DNA of 64,000 nucleotides from Larimichthys crocea (GCF_000972845.2 NC_040013.1:9946061-10010060), one strand, 5' to 3'. Counted from the first letter of the stretch, positions 16,301 through 31,164 are shown. The notes: generated from the letters alone by a model not told the origin. Translations and numbers: made by a program.

Positions 16301-19120
16301 TCTCCTAAAAAGCTTCACCCTTTGCCTCCCTCACTGGCAGACACACACACCTGGAAACTACAGTAGCAAGCTGTTGTCCAGGCCCTGTGAGCCCTGTTTT
16401 AAAGGTAGCTGTTGTGCTGGAGCTCACCATGGGAAAAGCAATATGAATTGACATACGTCTGAGTTGCCTTGATCATCCTGCAGTTGCTTGAGGTAGCATT
16501 GATTGTGGAGCTACATCTGGGTTTCCAAGATTGCCATTGCCACTGCTGTTTTGCCTGTATAGGCCTTGATTTTGTACTAAGCACAGTTAATAGGTGGATG
16601 GGCTGTAGAAATGTTGGTGCCAATGGCTTAGGCTTGCTAATGTTTTTGTGTGTTTTTTTCTCTTTCTCAATCCGCCCTCTGGCTCCTTCTTTTATTTTGT
16701 GTTTGTACTAGACAGACTTAATAAATTGCCTTAAACTTTGCCTTAAAATTGACCCTCAGGAGTCCGAATCCAAGTCAGTATTGTGTAGAACTATTTGTAG
16801 AAACCTTGTCCACTTTTATTTAGTTTTCTTGGGCATTCTAACCTCAAGTGGCTTAGTCCAAGTTTGAGACCAACTAGCCTTGCTACTTTACCCTGGTTAC
16901 ACATGCTAGTAAACATGTTTTTTTCATCTTTGTACTGCAGGAAGTGCACAGTACTCAACATCCTTTCCAGGAAAATTTTAAAGGGGCTTATGAGAGTTTT
17001 TTAAATGGCCCATTTTTAAGCTATTTCCTGGTAAAGACACGTACATCTGTAAGTACTCTGGAGAAAATGAGACTAACTGCATGCCTCATGTACCTCTGAC
17101 TGCAACAATTTCTCCCATGGCTACAGATCTATTAAAAGTGTAAAAGCGTGTGTCTTCCTCAGCTTTCTCTGTTTTCTGAAATTCCTTTTTTCCTTCCAGC
17201 CAAAAGCCAGCTACTCCAACAGATAATAACCTGGACCGGCTATTCAGACAGTGTTCGGGGAGCTGATAATGGCCACTGTCACGGTCTGTCAGCAAGAGCA
17301 AGTAATGCCTGTGTGTCACCTTATTGTGATACTGGTCAGTTGGGGCTAAAGCCATTTCAGGGCAGATAGGTTGCAAGCACACTGAAACTGAAATAACCAG
17401 CATTTTTGTTCATACTAGGAATAGAAATTACCAAACAGTTCTTCTATTTAAAGCATAAATTTGCACAGGTTCTCTACACCACTTAAATTATGTCCATGCT
17501 TTTTAATAAAGAAAAGCCCACATGAACTAAAGGACTGGTCCAGAAGTGACACATGACTGTCTTCGTCAGATATCTTCTGTATCTGTTTTTCATTCTCACA
17601 TTTTCTGCCACATACAGACAAAAATAGTATCTTTCTTGCATCACTTGGCCTCTATTGGATTTTGTCTTTCCTTTTTCACTTGTTTATCTGCAACTTCATG
17701 TTAGACTCCTCATTTGTGTCTTTTTTTCTTTTCTTTTCTTTTTTTTAACCCACACACCAGAGACAAACTCTTCCATATCAAAAGAATATTCTGTAGAGCG
17801 CGCACAGCTCTTTCGACTTGGCTGTACAATACACATGACTTTTATATTTCTTCCTTCTTATTAAAGCTACTGTACCCTCACTGCTGGGCACTCATCATCA
17901 CTGCAGCCACACTGCATGAGGCCAGGAGCCCTGCTGGCTACTGCCTATACTGATTAAATGTTGAATGTAGAGAAATCTCAAGTCCTGTGTCAATCAAGTG
18001 TCCACTTGCACCAGTACCACAAATAAATCATATCTGATGACCCAATAATAACACACACATGCTGTGACAGTGTTAGTTAATCCTAAATCTGCACATATTA
18101 TATGGTGATTTTCCCATTGCGATCGCAAATCCTAAGACTAAAATAAGATATACATATCCGACTGCCAAATCAATATGAGCTTATGTGATGTTCAGTCATC
18201 TCTTGCTGCTGTGGGTGATAGCTTTCACAGGCAGCCTCTATTCCTCACCCTCTAATCCAACTCATATGCTTCCCCAGCAACAAACTCTGTGGATCACTTA
18301 GGACTTGAACGTACTGTAAAATATAAAGAAATTGGTCTTCAGGGTCAGATTGGACAAGGACACATTTTCAAAAAGGCTAAATGAACTAAGCAAGAGCTAG
18401 TTCATAGAGCTGTACAGGGGCAAAATGAGCAAACTAACACCGAACAAGATGAGAGAAGAGACAGATTTGACATTTGTCCAGTTCCATCTGCCTGAGAGTG
18501 GTCTGCTGAGAATTTTAGAAGCCAAACTATACAAACTCTGCCTGATTTGAATAGGCAGAAAGGCGGTGAACTGAAACACAAACATAACACTGTTACCATA
18601 ACGTACACCCATATTTGTTACACAGTTTCTGTGTTAGGCATGAGATAGATTTGCATATTTGAAGCAGGTTTTTTTTCTCTTGAGAGAGACTCACTAGCTG
18701 AGCCTGTAATCCCTGAGCACGAATCCCTAACTTCTTGAGTAAACTTAGTGCATGTGGCTGCACATTCAAGACACCCAGCTTCCACTGGGCATACCCCGGT
18801 TCCTCAGCTGCTTGTTTAAATTTATTTAAGGGGCTATACAAAAAGTATTAGGGGAAGGAGGGGGTGCAAAGGGGGAGAGTTATATAAAGGTGGATTATTT
18901 TGGTTGAGCAACAGAGCATGAGTAAAAGGGGGGCACGCTTGTAAAATATGTGAAAAACTGTGTTAAGAGCCCTGATTCTTGGCATTAATAACCTGTCGAT
19001 TATTGATAGTATTGATAGTTGATTATTTATTCGGTGTAATTAATAAATATTAAATAAACAACTTTAAACTTTCAAATATATATATATATATCAATAAATA
19101 GCTGCTATTAGTTTACAGCT
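4331..19120. other. Gene-poor intergenic DNA
   Basis: About 15 kb with no supported exon, RNA gene or full mobile element. Open frames are at most about 117 codons, overlap on both strands and resemble nothing I know. Contents of note: a 15-base-period duplication (ATAAGTGACATC twice at 8383-8409), a direct repeat TTCCAAAACAGAGTAG at 11264-11279 and 11370-11385, a 12-base G run near 12252, and homopolymers. Unique-looking stretches, such as 7170-7510, could be conserved non-coding DNA, but this cannot be judged from one genome. Confidence 0.5.
19077..19091. repeat. Short (TA)n run
   Basis: Seven-plus TA units inside AT-rich DNA just left of the dispersed repeat at 19.15 kb. Confidence 0.8.
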
Positions 19121-19149
19121 ATGGACAAATGAGGAGACAGTGGGCTTCT

Positions 19150-19400
19150 GGACACTGACATGTCACCCCCAAGCAGCAACTTCTGTGGCTGTGAAGTGAA
19201 GCTGAAGCAAAAACTGCAGTTCCTTGACTGTCCACTCGAAGCTGGCTACACAATGAATCAATCCATAAGTCCCCATGTTAAAATGTCCAACTTCACAGCA
19301 GAAATTAACATGTTTACAGCCTGGTACAAAAAACAGCTTTGGTTTCTATAGTGAATTTCAATTTAACTCACCTGTGTAAATTATATTAAAGCTTAAAGTT
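19150..19400 (+). mobile_element. Dispersed teleost repeat, copy 1
   Basis: The block from about 19175 to 19330 matches, in reverse complement, the block at about 31270-31440: shared strings include TTGTGGCTGT/TCTGTGGCTGT, GAAGCTGGCTACA, TTAAAATG and AACTTCAC followed by GCGGAAAT or GCAGAAAT. The wording is that of a non-autonomous repeat I recognise as widespread in percomorph fish. Similarity to the remembered family may continue to about 19520. Class uncertain; the 63-codon frame inside it is incidental. Confidence 0.6.
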
Positions 19401-20790
19401 ATGCATAATTAACAGCGTGGGTGCTTTGATTGACAGGTGTGTGCTGTTACAGATGGTTTGTTTTAGAATGCAGGCATCATTCAGCCTCATTCAGCCTTAG
19501 GTAGACTGACGATCCACATCTTTGTCCATTGCTTAGACCTGGGAGCCAGCAGAGGAAAGACTGCCAAGAAGGAGGCGACCAGAGCCAACACACTCTGAGC
19601 TTCACAATGCCTCTTCAGAAACCTGTGGATGACGACGCAGATTCTTTATACTGTCTATGGGCACGCCTTATACATGGGAGTACAAAAAGTGATTCGTTGA
19701 TTTTGTCATTCCCACGTTCACTTTATTCAGTCTATTCCGTATCGTAAAAGAGAAAGTTACGTGTGCTGTAACATCACACATGGCAAACTGTATTATACAC
19801 TGAGCTATTAAAAGTTAAATAGAGGTACATCGTCTTTAATTCTTCATGCTTTGTCTCTTTCAGTTATTGGTGGTGAAACATTCACCCTCATATACAAAGC
19901 CAATTTGTTCCAGGTTAATAATTAATTGATGCTTGTTTATTCTCAGCTCAGGACTTAAACGATCAGGTGCAACACCGAGCGTGTCAACCGGAGGCGAGAA
20001 AGACTCTGCATCTTGACAGGATATGTGTTACTGTATCGAAACACAGACAACAACAGGGCCGCTGGCTGAGATTTAAAGTGATGCTCACACATCAGATCCT
20101 GTTCAAATAATCATAGAGGCTGCCGTACTTTTTTCCAACTAAGCCTGTGGTTTTCTACACTCATTCTGCTTTGGCACACTTTTCAACTTTCTCTTGGTGA
20201 TGGATTTTTTTTTTTTTTTAAATCAATTTTCACTCTCAGAAGCTGTTATTTTGTTCATTTGTGATTTGCCTCTGCGAAGTCCTGCATGACCCTGTTGTTT
20301 TCACCCCACAACTTCCTTTTATCTATTATCAGCTGTGCTTGCTGCACTTTAAGAGCTCCATTCACTTCAGGAGTAGATCCAGTGCGATTCAAACTTCTTG
20401 TTAGATTCAGTTAACATCCACTCCTGTCTTAGCCCTTAAAGTGTTTCTGTGTTCGGCTTGAAAACTCTGACTTCCTTCTGACTTTCTTCTTGCAGTATGC
20501 TCCACTGCAGAGAATGTGAATAACCTCGGCTTTTATAAAGACAAAAGATGATCACTCTTGTGGGTGTCTTACATTATCATTATCAGAGGCAACAACAACA
20601 TCAGTCAGTCTTAGGCTTGCTTTGTAAGACAAGGTTCTTTATACTCTCTAAAGCTCTTATCATACTCAATCGTAAACCTCATATCTGCTCTTTCTCTGTG
20701 CAGTTCATGTTGCACCACTTTTTCCTTCTTTCTTCAGTAAATGAGAACAGTTTTTGTTTTTGTTTTAATTGGGCACTTTCGTGTCTTTTG
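19401..20790. other. Gene-poor intergenic DNA
   Basis: No supported gene. The first 120 bases may belong to the dispersed repeat to the left. A T-run lies near 20207-20219. Frames at 19529 and 20548 have no recognisable motif. Confidence 0.45.
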
Positions 20791-20794
20791 TAGC

Positions 20795-21165
20795 ACCTAT
20801 GAAGCTCACTAATTAACACATTGTAACACGTTGTGTTTGCTTCATCCATGTAAAACCTTTACCAGGTTTTTTAGTCACCTTACACGACCCTTGGAAAGAC
20901 AAACAGCGAGTCACCTCACAGTCAAAAATAATCCATTAAAACTGCAATGTGTTTATGTTCAGCTTTAAATGAGCTCATCTGCATATTTTGTTACTTTTGG
21001 ACTGAGCCAAACTAGCTGCTTACCCCTGCTTCTGGTCTTTGTGCTAAGCTTCACTAAGCTATCCAGCTACTGCCTGTAGCTCTATACTTAACAGACAGTG
21101 AGTATCAGTCTTCTCATCATAAGAAAGTAAAAAAAAAATGTTGAACTACCCTTTTAAAAAATGAA
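20795..21165. repeat. Two head-to-head partial copies of a 'gctaagctaa'-type repeat
   Basis: The right part (about 20960-21165, plus) has the order of a common percomorph repeat: TTTTGTTACTTTTGGAC, then AGCCAAACTAGCTG, TGCTAAGCT..CTAAGCT, CTGCCTGTAGCT and ending GTTGAACTACCCTTTTA. The left part (about 20805-20870) reads CTCACTAATTAACACATTGTA and resembles the opposite end of the same family in reverse orientation. A third copy is at 37580-37740. No coding capacity; probably non-autonomous. Confidence 0.5.
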
Positions 21166-24100
21166 CTCTTTAAAATACAACAAGATAAGCAAATAAACTA
21201 TTTTACATGATTTACGAGACATGGAACATTTTGATGTCTGGCAGCTCTCCTCAGCGTATCACTCAAAACTGTCGTAATGGTATAACATTTTGCAGAAAGT
21301 GCGGGCAGACGTTAACTTTTATCTATCTATAGATGGATATATTACACATGTAGACGTTACATCTTAGTCATGATGGATAGAAACATCTTTTGCTTGTTTT
21401 TTTTTTAAAGATAAATCTGGAGCAGAGCTGACAGAAGTGTAACTTTTAAGATCACTGAGAAAATAGGTCCGAATGAAAGATGATCCCGTTTCTCTCCCCC
21501 TCCCTCTGTGCACTTCCAAACTCACTCGTTTTTTGCTGTCCTACTCACCAGCTTCACACACAAAACGGCCGACGAACCTGAAACTAGCACTAAGCTTGTT
21601 TTTGTTTGTTTATTATTGCAGGCAAAAATGGAAATAAGGAAAAGATGTGTGGTGAATATTAAGTAGTTTTATGCTTTGAGCAACATATGCCTATTCTTCT
21701 GTTTAAATGCATAAATTAGTATGCAAATGATGAGCACTTCTGCTTTATCTACTAATGTGTCAGTTATCTGGTTCATTACCAATTGGTCAATATCATCATT
21801 ATCACACCAAAAGACACGATTCACTTCCAAATTAAGGAGGTATCTTACACTTTGGAGGGAGCATTGCTTATTCCATGGGGTATTATTCAAATCAATCTGT
21901 GCAGCTCTCAGAAGTGGCTAAAACTAGATACAAACAATGATGGGGTGAATATAAATCATTCATGAAATAAGTATACAAAGAACCTCCTCACTGAAACAAC
22001 AAGTCCACATGACAAGGGTGCCTAGTTCATTGTTTTTAGCATTAGAACCATTTGAATTAAGGGTACTTACATATTTGAATATAATTTCAAAATTAATGCA
22101 GATGATATTTTGTTTTGTCTCTCCAAACTCTTCATATCCAGCCAATACAGAATGTACTCTGTTAAAAAAGCCCATGCACACCTTTGGCCATTTTATGGTG
22201 TGTATTGTGAGGTGTAAATTGTAAAACACCATACAGGATTTTGTCATTAACTTAATCACCCACCACTTACAACATCACAGCTATTATTTACACTATTCAT
22301 CATATATCAATCCCAGATTATACATCATATTTATACATGAGCAGTTCATACAGCACATACTTTTATAAGATGCAACTATTTTATAGTGTATCTTATATAT
22401 TTTAAATTATTTTTAGGCTGTGCAATTGTTTCCTGAGTAATTATATTTCCTAACACTGTGCAACTACCTCATGCTGTAATCTTTGTGTGGTTTCATCCAT
22501 CTTTCAAGGCAATATTCAACAGGACTGCATATTACATTAACATTCTATATTTAGTATAATGCTACCATATCTTTCATTTATTTATGTTAATTCAGCTTAA
22601 CAGTTTGTTTTTCTGATCACTTGACTTAAAGTCCTGACACAAAATGATGAGTGAAATGTTGAATACTGAGAGTTATTACTTAACTTATTACATTAAGTCT
22701 CAAGAAAAATGATCAGCATATTGGGAGATGTGCACTTACTTACTGTGTGTCTTTAAAGTAAATGTCACAGCACACTATCTCCCTTGTTGTCCAGCATGGG
22801 TTTCCCCACTGTGGTATTAGTTTGAATGGAAAAAAGCACCATCAAGTTTCACTTTTCCCTAAAATGTTTTTGTTCCAATTTACTGCCTGTATGTTTACTG
22901 TGTAGCTACTGCACTGTCAATGGAGCACTAACACTAAACTGCATTGGACCAAGCAGAGCGAGCTGACCAAGTGACAAGCAATGAATAAGAACAGGTAAGC
23001 CCACATACCCTACTTACTGTATATATACCCGAACACTCATTTCTGTACATTCATATATTTATGTCAGCCCAGTCCATGTTTAGAGGACCAGACTTATTAC
23101 ACACACATTAGACATTCTGAGATGTAAAAAGTTTTATTAATTACAGTAACAGGAAAGCTTCAGGAAAGTTCAGTACATAGTTAAATGTTAGTATGAAAGT
23201 CTACAACAAAATTTACATTCCAATTCTGCAATGCAATGCATATTAATACAAGGCAATGTAATTGTGTATTACCTTGTTAACATGTTTTCTTTTTATGACT
23301 CTTAACATCTGTTTCATTTGTTACAAAAAAACAATAAACCACAAAATTGTAAAAAATCCAATTTGAGAGGCTTTGAATATTGCATAAACTCTGCATCCAA
23401 TAACTCATTTGCCTCATTAAGAATAAAAAACAAGATAGAGTACAGAACAGCAGCCAACAAATAAATAATCACTTCCACATAATCTTTTGTAGTTTGACGT
23501 TGAGTCAGTGCTGCACTTGTAGCGTCTCTTTGAATGCTGATGTGTGACAGCATGTTTGCAACCAAACGTATGGGTGTGCACTCCTTTTGAATGAGACATG
23601 ATTAGACATTAGAGTAGATCTGCCTTTGTTCTGCACTCATTTGTTCCAGCATTTCATCTTTCTTGAATCAATAATTTCAATGTGTTCCTTTGCTTTTCGT
23701 CCTGACAGGGTAATATTTAAGACTTGTTAACTATTATCTAGTACTATGTGACCTTGAAATAGGTTTGACAGATAATTATAGTTTCATTGATGCTGTCTAT
23801 AGAAGAGCAGTCGTTATTATTGACAGGCTGCGCAGACGTGAGAGAAGAAATAAATGTTCGTGCGGGCTTACCTTCCCTAACAGCAGCTCAATAACTTGAC
23901 TCAAACAGTCATCATTGTATACATCATACTCCAAACCATTAAACACCCAATCCTCTTCAATCTATGACACCTAAATTAATTTAAAGCCATGCCTCAGATA
24001 CTGATCGGTAAAACCCCAGGTTGTGCCATAATAGCAGAGTACAGGATTTTCAGTGTATTGACTGTGGTGTAATGACGGCGCTTAGAGCAGCTGAGAATCT

Positions 24101-27100
24101 GGCTGTGCTGCAGAGAGGAAAGGAGGGAGGGAGCCGAGGTCGACACACTGAGATTTGGGACTGGCTGGGAATCCAGCGGCTTCAATTTGACAGGCTTGAT
24201 TTGATTTGGTGTGTGCAAGGTAGTGGTCTCCACAAAACTGCCCTGAAATGCAATTCACAGAGACAACAGGTCTCGGCCCAGGCTCCTATATGACAAAGTT
24301 CTGGGGAGAATACAGAAGCCTTTGTAAAGTCTCCTCTGCTTCACAAAGAATTTTTTATAGACTTTTAAAACTTTGCCTCTATCATCACCCCCAAACCTGG
24401 TAAGACACAAGTAAAGATTCATGTGAAATATATCTATATCTTTATATACAGTATATATTAAAGGGCATTGTTTCTCTTTTAAAAAGGAGAGTTGGCCTTG
24501 AGCACATGTTTCTGAGTATCAGACACTAAACAACATCTCTCCTGGTCATTTCCTTTGAACGGTGAATCATGGACCCCCAACATGGAGTGGAACCATTCAC
24601 AAATAGTCTGCTGCTGCTGTCCTGCTGAAAGCCTTAGAGAAGACTGCACATAGTAGAGAGAAGAGATCGGAGAGCAAGGTGTGAGGAACGGCATGTTGAG
24701 TTGGAAGAGAGAGCAGAGCAGTGGGGTGTGTTGTATTTCTCTGCTTTGCTTTCACTTGCCACAACACTTGTATGGTGAGCCAACCAAGCCAAGAAAATGT
24801 TTACTGCTTTTCTGAATGGTCAGTGTAATTGTTCAGTACGATCCGTTTGCATGTAAGCAATAAGATGTCACATTAGAACAAATGTGGCATCATTTTCAAT
24901 TTAGTGAATACATTTCCTGTCTTTCGGTTTTTAAAAAACGGATCATAAAAAGACACTTCTAATGATCAGTAGAAGTTTGTATGAAAAGGTAAGCATGTAT
25001 GTGTGTACACGAAGGATGCATACACATCTACATTCAATCAATTGCCACCCCGCTCTCTGTTTGTTCAAGTAAATCATTTTGAAGATTGTTGTTGCATGGA
25101 GACGGAGAATGGAGAATTTTATGTTGCCACTCAACAGTAAAGCAGCAGTGAAGGTCCGTAGCGAGCTGCTCCTCCTAGGTAGAAGATTATATTCCATTAA
25201 TTTTGTAACATGTTTATTTTTAGCAATATTTGCACTCCATTCCTTATGGCTAAGCACCTTCAGCAATGGAAGTCAAGCATGTGATAATAGTTTTTCTTCT
25301 CATACATCAGGTTTATAATCTTGAGCTGGAGTGTTTTTACTCTGATTGAAATTCTACAATATGCTGAATTTTGAAATACGAACAAAAAAGTAATTCAAGC
25401 ATATGGTAGTTATTCTCCATCCAGGCACCCTCTTGATTTGGAGCAAAATATAGTAAGTGGAGGTTAAAAGCTACACTCACACTGAGCAGTGACAGTGGAG
25501 TAGTTGCTGTTTGCCATATGGCCTCAAATCTCCATTATATGCCAATGAAAATATAAAATGATCATCTCTGGCTCAGTTTTTCAAAATGTCATAGGTTTCC
25601 TGTTTATTACAGTTGAAACGTCTCACCAGGCTGCAGACAGCAAGCCTGCACAAATTGATCTTGGGAGGCGAAGCTACTGTACAATTCCCTCTGAGGTGTT
25701 ACTATCAATAGAATATCAAGATTATTTAGTGCAGATTGTGTTAATGATAACTGAATGAACAATCCGCCTTCATGCTGAAATAATTACAACATAAGCTCAG
25801 AGTGAATACTGATGGTCTTTTAAACTGTAAGTGGAAGCCACTTGGGAGTCTTAATGACCACAAAATCAAGTTCTAATCAACCCCATGGGTTTTCATCAAG
25901 ATACACCATCAAAAACACTGAACAGCTACAGACACGAGATTGGATGAAATGTTGTTCACCATCCTGTGGTATTTTTGAATGCCTGTTAGTTTGATATCCC
26001 CTGCTGATATACCGAAACATAATGATCTGATGTAAACCTGCAGTCATTTCCTGTAAGCTGTTACATTTGTCTGTTATAACTGTCCAGTATGATAAAAGTG
26101 CTTCCTGGAAGAAGCCCTTTAGCACACACAGGAAATTGTGTATTTAACATTTGCAGTTTTATAGAAAGCCTGAAGCAAGGTCTTTGATCCTTGTTAAAGT
26201 CTTAAAATATAAACTTTATTTATATAACGACTGTATTGCCTTTAACGGCACCAGGTTATAAGAACCTCTCTATTAACCGTCCTATTTCCTGTGTGAAAAG
26301 GCATGGAAATGCCTCAACACCACCTGAATTTTAATTTAGAGAGAAAGAAAAGAGCGAAACTCCAAAAGTCAAACCCAATTTCACATTCAAACTTCCAGTA
26401 ATAGTACTGACCATGCTGGCTGAGTGATGACGGATGTGGGCGAGCACACCACATCAAAGTTTACTTTCCCTTGATGATTATCTTTTTCTGCTGATATCAA
26501 TGTTAAATCCAAAAGAAAGGATCTGACGTTTCAGAATATATTTGATTTTTCTGACGGCCCAGAAAGTTTTGTTTACTTCAACTTCCCCAGACCTTCACTA
26601 TGGTGGACAGCAGAGTCTTTTTTGAAGCACTCTTAAGGGTTGTTTTGAAACTTGCTGAAAAATGACCTGTTGTGTCTTCTAGGTACGAAGATTCGTTGAA
26701 ATTTCGCTGATGCTGTTATATGTGGTAATGTCACCATGGCAACATCAGCAAGGCAGCCACAAACTGAGCTGCAGTCTGTGTGAACTTTCATCTCCTGAAA
26801 CCATAAAACCTTTGTGAAAGTGCAGCTAAATAATCCAAAATGCATCTATTCCCAGAAACAAGTCTGCAGTTGCCTTTAAGCAGTGGGAGTGAATGTATAT
26901 AATGTTAAAGGGGAAACATTTAAAAAGTCCAAGGTGGTTTAAAGTTTAAAGACTGAAATGCGTCTGAAAACTACTTTGAAAGGCAAATGTGTATGAAATT
27001 TTAAAAATCCACTATTTTCTCAGTATCTCAAGCATTTAATCAATTTCCCCACGCAACTCCTTTTCATACTTGATTCTTTATTATTATTATTATTATCCTC

Positions 27101-30100
27101 CATTCATAGCTCATCTGCCTTCCTCTCTGCCTTCAAAGCTTTGCTGTTTTGTGGGGTTTCCTGCAATCGATCCTGAATCGAATCCACACAGATGTGTTTC
27201 CTGTGAGAGGCAGCAGTCTTCTCCTCTCACCACAACAAACTCATTCCACAGAAAAGACTGGCACTGTTTCAGAGGAGACTTCAAATACACTGTCATTCCT
27301 CCAGACAGTATATAAATAAATATTTAGATGCCATAGCGTAACGTCTAACTGAAGCTCATAACCTGTCGAAAGCGCGCAATGAGGATGAGGATAGATGTGA
27401 CATGAGTTATAAAACTAAACATAGAAGTGTGGCTTCCAAACAACTTCAACACAAACAATTCAACAGGAATTGCCGGAGATATATTTCAGCAAATTTGTCT
27501 ATTTTGTTACAATGCCAGCCCTTTTCTTCAGCCATTGTTTATCAATTTTTATGCCTCATTTTGGTTCCTCTCTGGGTTTCTCTTATATCGAAACAACCTC
27601 AATCAATTCTGTTTGTCAGCTCGACACCCTGCGAATGAAACCTTACAGCGGCAAATCCCCCCTCCAGCAACACAAAACCACCTGAAAGCTTGTATTACAG
27701 CGAATTTGTGCCAGCCACTTCTCGGACATGGCATTTGAAGGAATAAGCTGTTGATTATCACTTGTGAAAATGCTTTTCTTTCAGCTTTCTTATCAGTGTG
27801 GGGGTTGACCTTCAGAGTTGCATGGAGGGAGGGGGTAGCCATCAGAATAAATTACAGCCTGCTGCCCTTGTCAAAGTAGTCCTGCTAGTGGTTGTGACAG
27901 GGGTGTGTGATTCTCTCTTGATCTCTCTCTCACGTACACACACGCTACTTCTACTTCTCACACAGCACTGAAGGCTACAATTATTACTGTATGCTAGGTA
28001 GGCACATAGTAGATGTAAATGAGACAGAATAAAAAATTACAGGTATAGATTAACTCATAAAATAGCTGAATATATTACCAAGAAAAAGAGACGTGGATCT
28101 ATGTTGTAATTTATCACCGTAGAACTGCTAACAAAGGCAGAGTAAACAGAAAAAAAAAAAAAGTCGAAGTGATTACCCCGCCTACTCCAACCCTCTGACA
28201 CGCCGGGTCACAGTCTATCATCGAATGAGCAGAGGAGCCAAGGCCCTCACACAGCACATCTTCTAACTCCCAGCCTTTCCTTTCATAATTCACTCTCTTC
28301 TCACTCACTGTCTGTCACATCCACATCTGACGGCCACATCGATTCTCAGTGAAGTCTTTTTTTTCTCAGCCTGCTTGTCTCAGACTGATCTCAGGAGTAG
28401 TTGGGCACATTTTAAAGAGCAATAACTAAGATTTTTAGTGGCTCCAGAGAGCTAAATGACCACCATCCATCTGCAGGGGAGCTGACAGTGTTGTTGATCA
28501 ATATCAATGACTCAAGGATCAGATGGCCAGTTGCTGACATTTGTCACTTTCCAAACGCTATGCTCCCGTTTTGAAGCCTAATCACATTTTTCAGCTTTCC
28601 TGCAAGGAGAGCACACTGCTGCAAGGGGGGGAGGAGAGGCTGGCAAGACAAGATGTTTCAGTTACTGAAGCTGAAAAGTGAAAGAAGGCAAAAATTACAG
28701 TGGTGCTTAGCACTGACATCATGATTTATATCTTTATTAGATATTTCTATTGGATTTAAAGGGAGCCTAAAAATTTAAGCCCAGGATGACCTGTGCACAC
28801 AGCAGTCCATACAAAAGAGAGGTGATATACAGGCAACACACTGAGACTCAATCACGGTCTACAATACACAAAACACTGGTGTTGGGCCTGTCACATCACC
28901 CACAGGTTTCAGAAAGAATATTTCAAAGCCTTGTTTACTGCTCACCATCATCTTACTGGGTACTGGCTTACAGCTACTTGGGGCAGAGAATACAAACCTG
29001 GGCAACAAGATGGAGAAATCTTTCTTGACATGAAACAAAATGCTTTTGCAGCCCAAACATGACCATATGTGGGTGTTAGCATCTGAACCTTCTTCACAAG
29101 AAGACCAGAAATTCTTTGCTATCCATTGTCAAAGTCCTGTGCTTTATACACCTACATAATCCACCCTGACCACCTCCCTATGACTCATTTGTGATAAAAG
29201 AAAATGCAGCGCTGTCTTCAGTCAGTGAAAATAATCCAGGCCCCAATTAGATTTCCCCCCACAACTTAATTGTAAAAACAAATTAGTAGTATATAAACAT
29301 CATTCCTACTGGACAGGAATGCAATATATTTGACGTCATCCGACCACGTCTAAAGGTTTATGCATTATTCGAATGGCTGCACTTGAAAGTTGGGCAAAAA
29401 GCCTGCCGTCATAAAAGGAGGTGAGATGCAATGATTGTTAAAAGGGAACACACTTTCTGGCAGTCTCTCTTCAAAGTCACAGTGTCACTCTCAGTTTCAC
29501 ACATAAAATGTGACACCAGTAGTTGTGTAAAAAAAAAGGTTATTCTGACATTTATACCAATAAAGAAAATCTAAACTGAACTGGACAAAAGAAGGGAAAA
29601 GTTCTCTCACCTCTACTTGTGTCAGGTTATCAAATACGGACACTTTCGATTGATGGCTCAATCCCAGCACAAACACCAACTGTTATGTACCATTTATGTC
29701 GGTATACGACCTGGGAACCATCTTTCTCCAGACGCCCACCTTTAAAGACTAAGAAATGTTTAGATAATCATGAAGTGATGAGAGACTACTTAGTAACTAC
29801 TATAAAGTATCACTAAAATAATCCTTAATTATTATGAACAAATCATTATCTGTCATGGCGACTCATCATTGTGTACTATAGTCCTCAGTTCTGAGATATT
29901 CAAGAAACATTTGCTCACAGTTTGTTAATTCTTTCCTCACTTGTTAATAACAACTACTCACAAACGTTTGTACCGTATTATAAAGTATTACCCCAAAGTC
30001 ATTATCATAAGCCAATCAATAGATGATCACAGAAATAAAGAAATCCTCAGGGACAGTGCCAGAGAGTTGTCAGTGATGTCTCAATAGCCCTTTTCAGTCG

Positions 30101-31160
30101 AGAAAAGTTTCATATTTCTTACTGGAGACAATACAAGAAACTAATCTAAAGGTCTTAGCAACAGTGCCAAGAAGACAGAGGGAGAAAGGAAGAGACAGCA
30201 CTTTTTATGTTTAATACTTGCTGCCAACAAGTGGCAAAGTAAAAACTGAAAAATCATCTATTTGTTATATTTCAATTCACAGAAAGAGCACAATCTGTTG
30301 TATCACCACATCCACAAAACTGAACAACTCTGCAGTGAAAAGAAGAAGTGTAGGTGTCCCTGTGTGTCCTTATGTGCTTGGAAAGATAGACTAGAATGAC
30401 TGATTTATTGATCCTTGTCTTCTCCAAGAAAGTTTTGATTAATTCCCGTCAAGGTAATTCCACTCCTGATTCACATTAATTCAAAAGAGAGACACGTGTG
30501 GACTGATAAAGAGAAAAAGTCAGTGTTTATCTACATTTTAATCAGTGTTAATTAGTAAAAGGGTATTGTAACTCTGACCACAGCATTTTCACCCAGTATG
30601 CAACAGATAGAGGCACCACAGGGTGCTGCCTTCAGGCTGTGTCAGAGGTGGCTTTAAAACTAATATATTCTTACATTTCTGATATGAGAGAATGCATTTA
30701 AATAAAAAGAAATAAAAACATAAAACTTAGTATGAAAATGCAGATCATTGGCCGCCAAGTGCAGAGAAAGAGCAAGTGATGATGAAGTGTGCAAAAGTGT
30801 CAGAGAAAGCAGCTAGCTGGAGGCTAGCTATCTAATGACTGAGATAATAGCAAAGGCCAAGAAACCACACATGATTGTAGAGGCGGTCTTATTTCCAGTA
30901 TAAGTAGAGTGGCAATAAGACCAAGTAACATTTTCATGTCTGAAAAAGGTTGGACATGCTGAGATAGATCAATGAAATTGAATGTGTCAGTCTTTTTAAT
31001 AGCTCAAAGACTCATTCTGAGAACACAGTATACTTTACCAATTAAACTTAGAATGATTGCCAATATTTTTGACAGCATTTCATCTTACTGCTATAGACAG
31101 AAAAAATATGGATGTAGTATCCACGATGTCACCCACAAGTTTCTGAAGGGCCACAGGTGA
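21166..31160. other. Gene-poor intergenic DNA
   Basis: About 10 kb, AT-rich, without a supported gene. It includes a (TTA)n run at about 27078-27098, and a stretch at about 29780-29985 with related strings ACTATAAAGTATCACT and GTATTATAAAGTATTACC that may be the ends of a decayed short element. A minus-strand frame at 23314-23565 (one hydrophobic segment) lies upstream of an AATAAA at 23138-23133, but has no recognisable homology. Confidence 0.45.
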
Positions 31161-31164
31161 ATCT

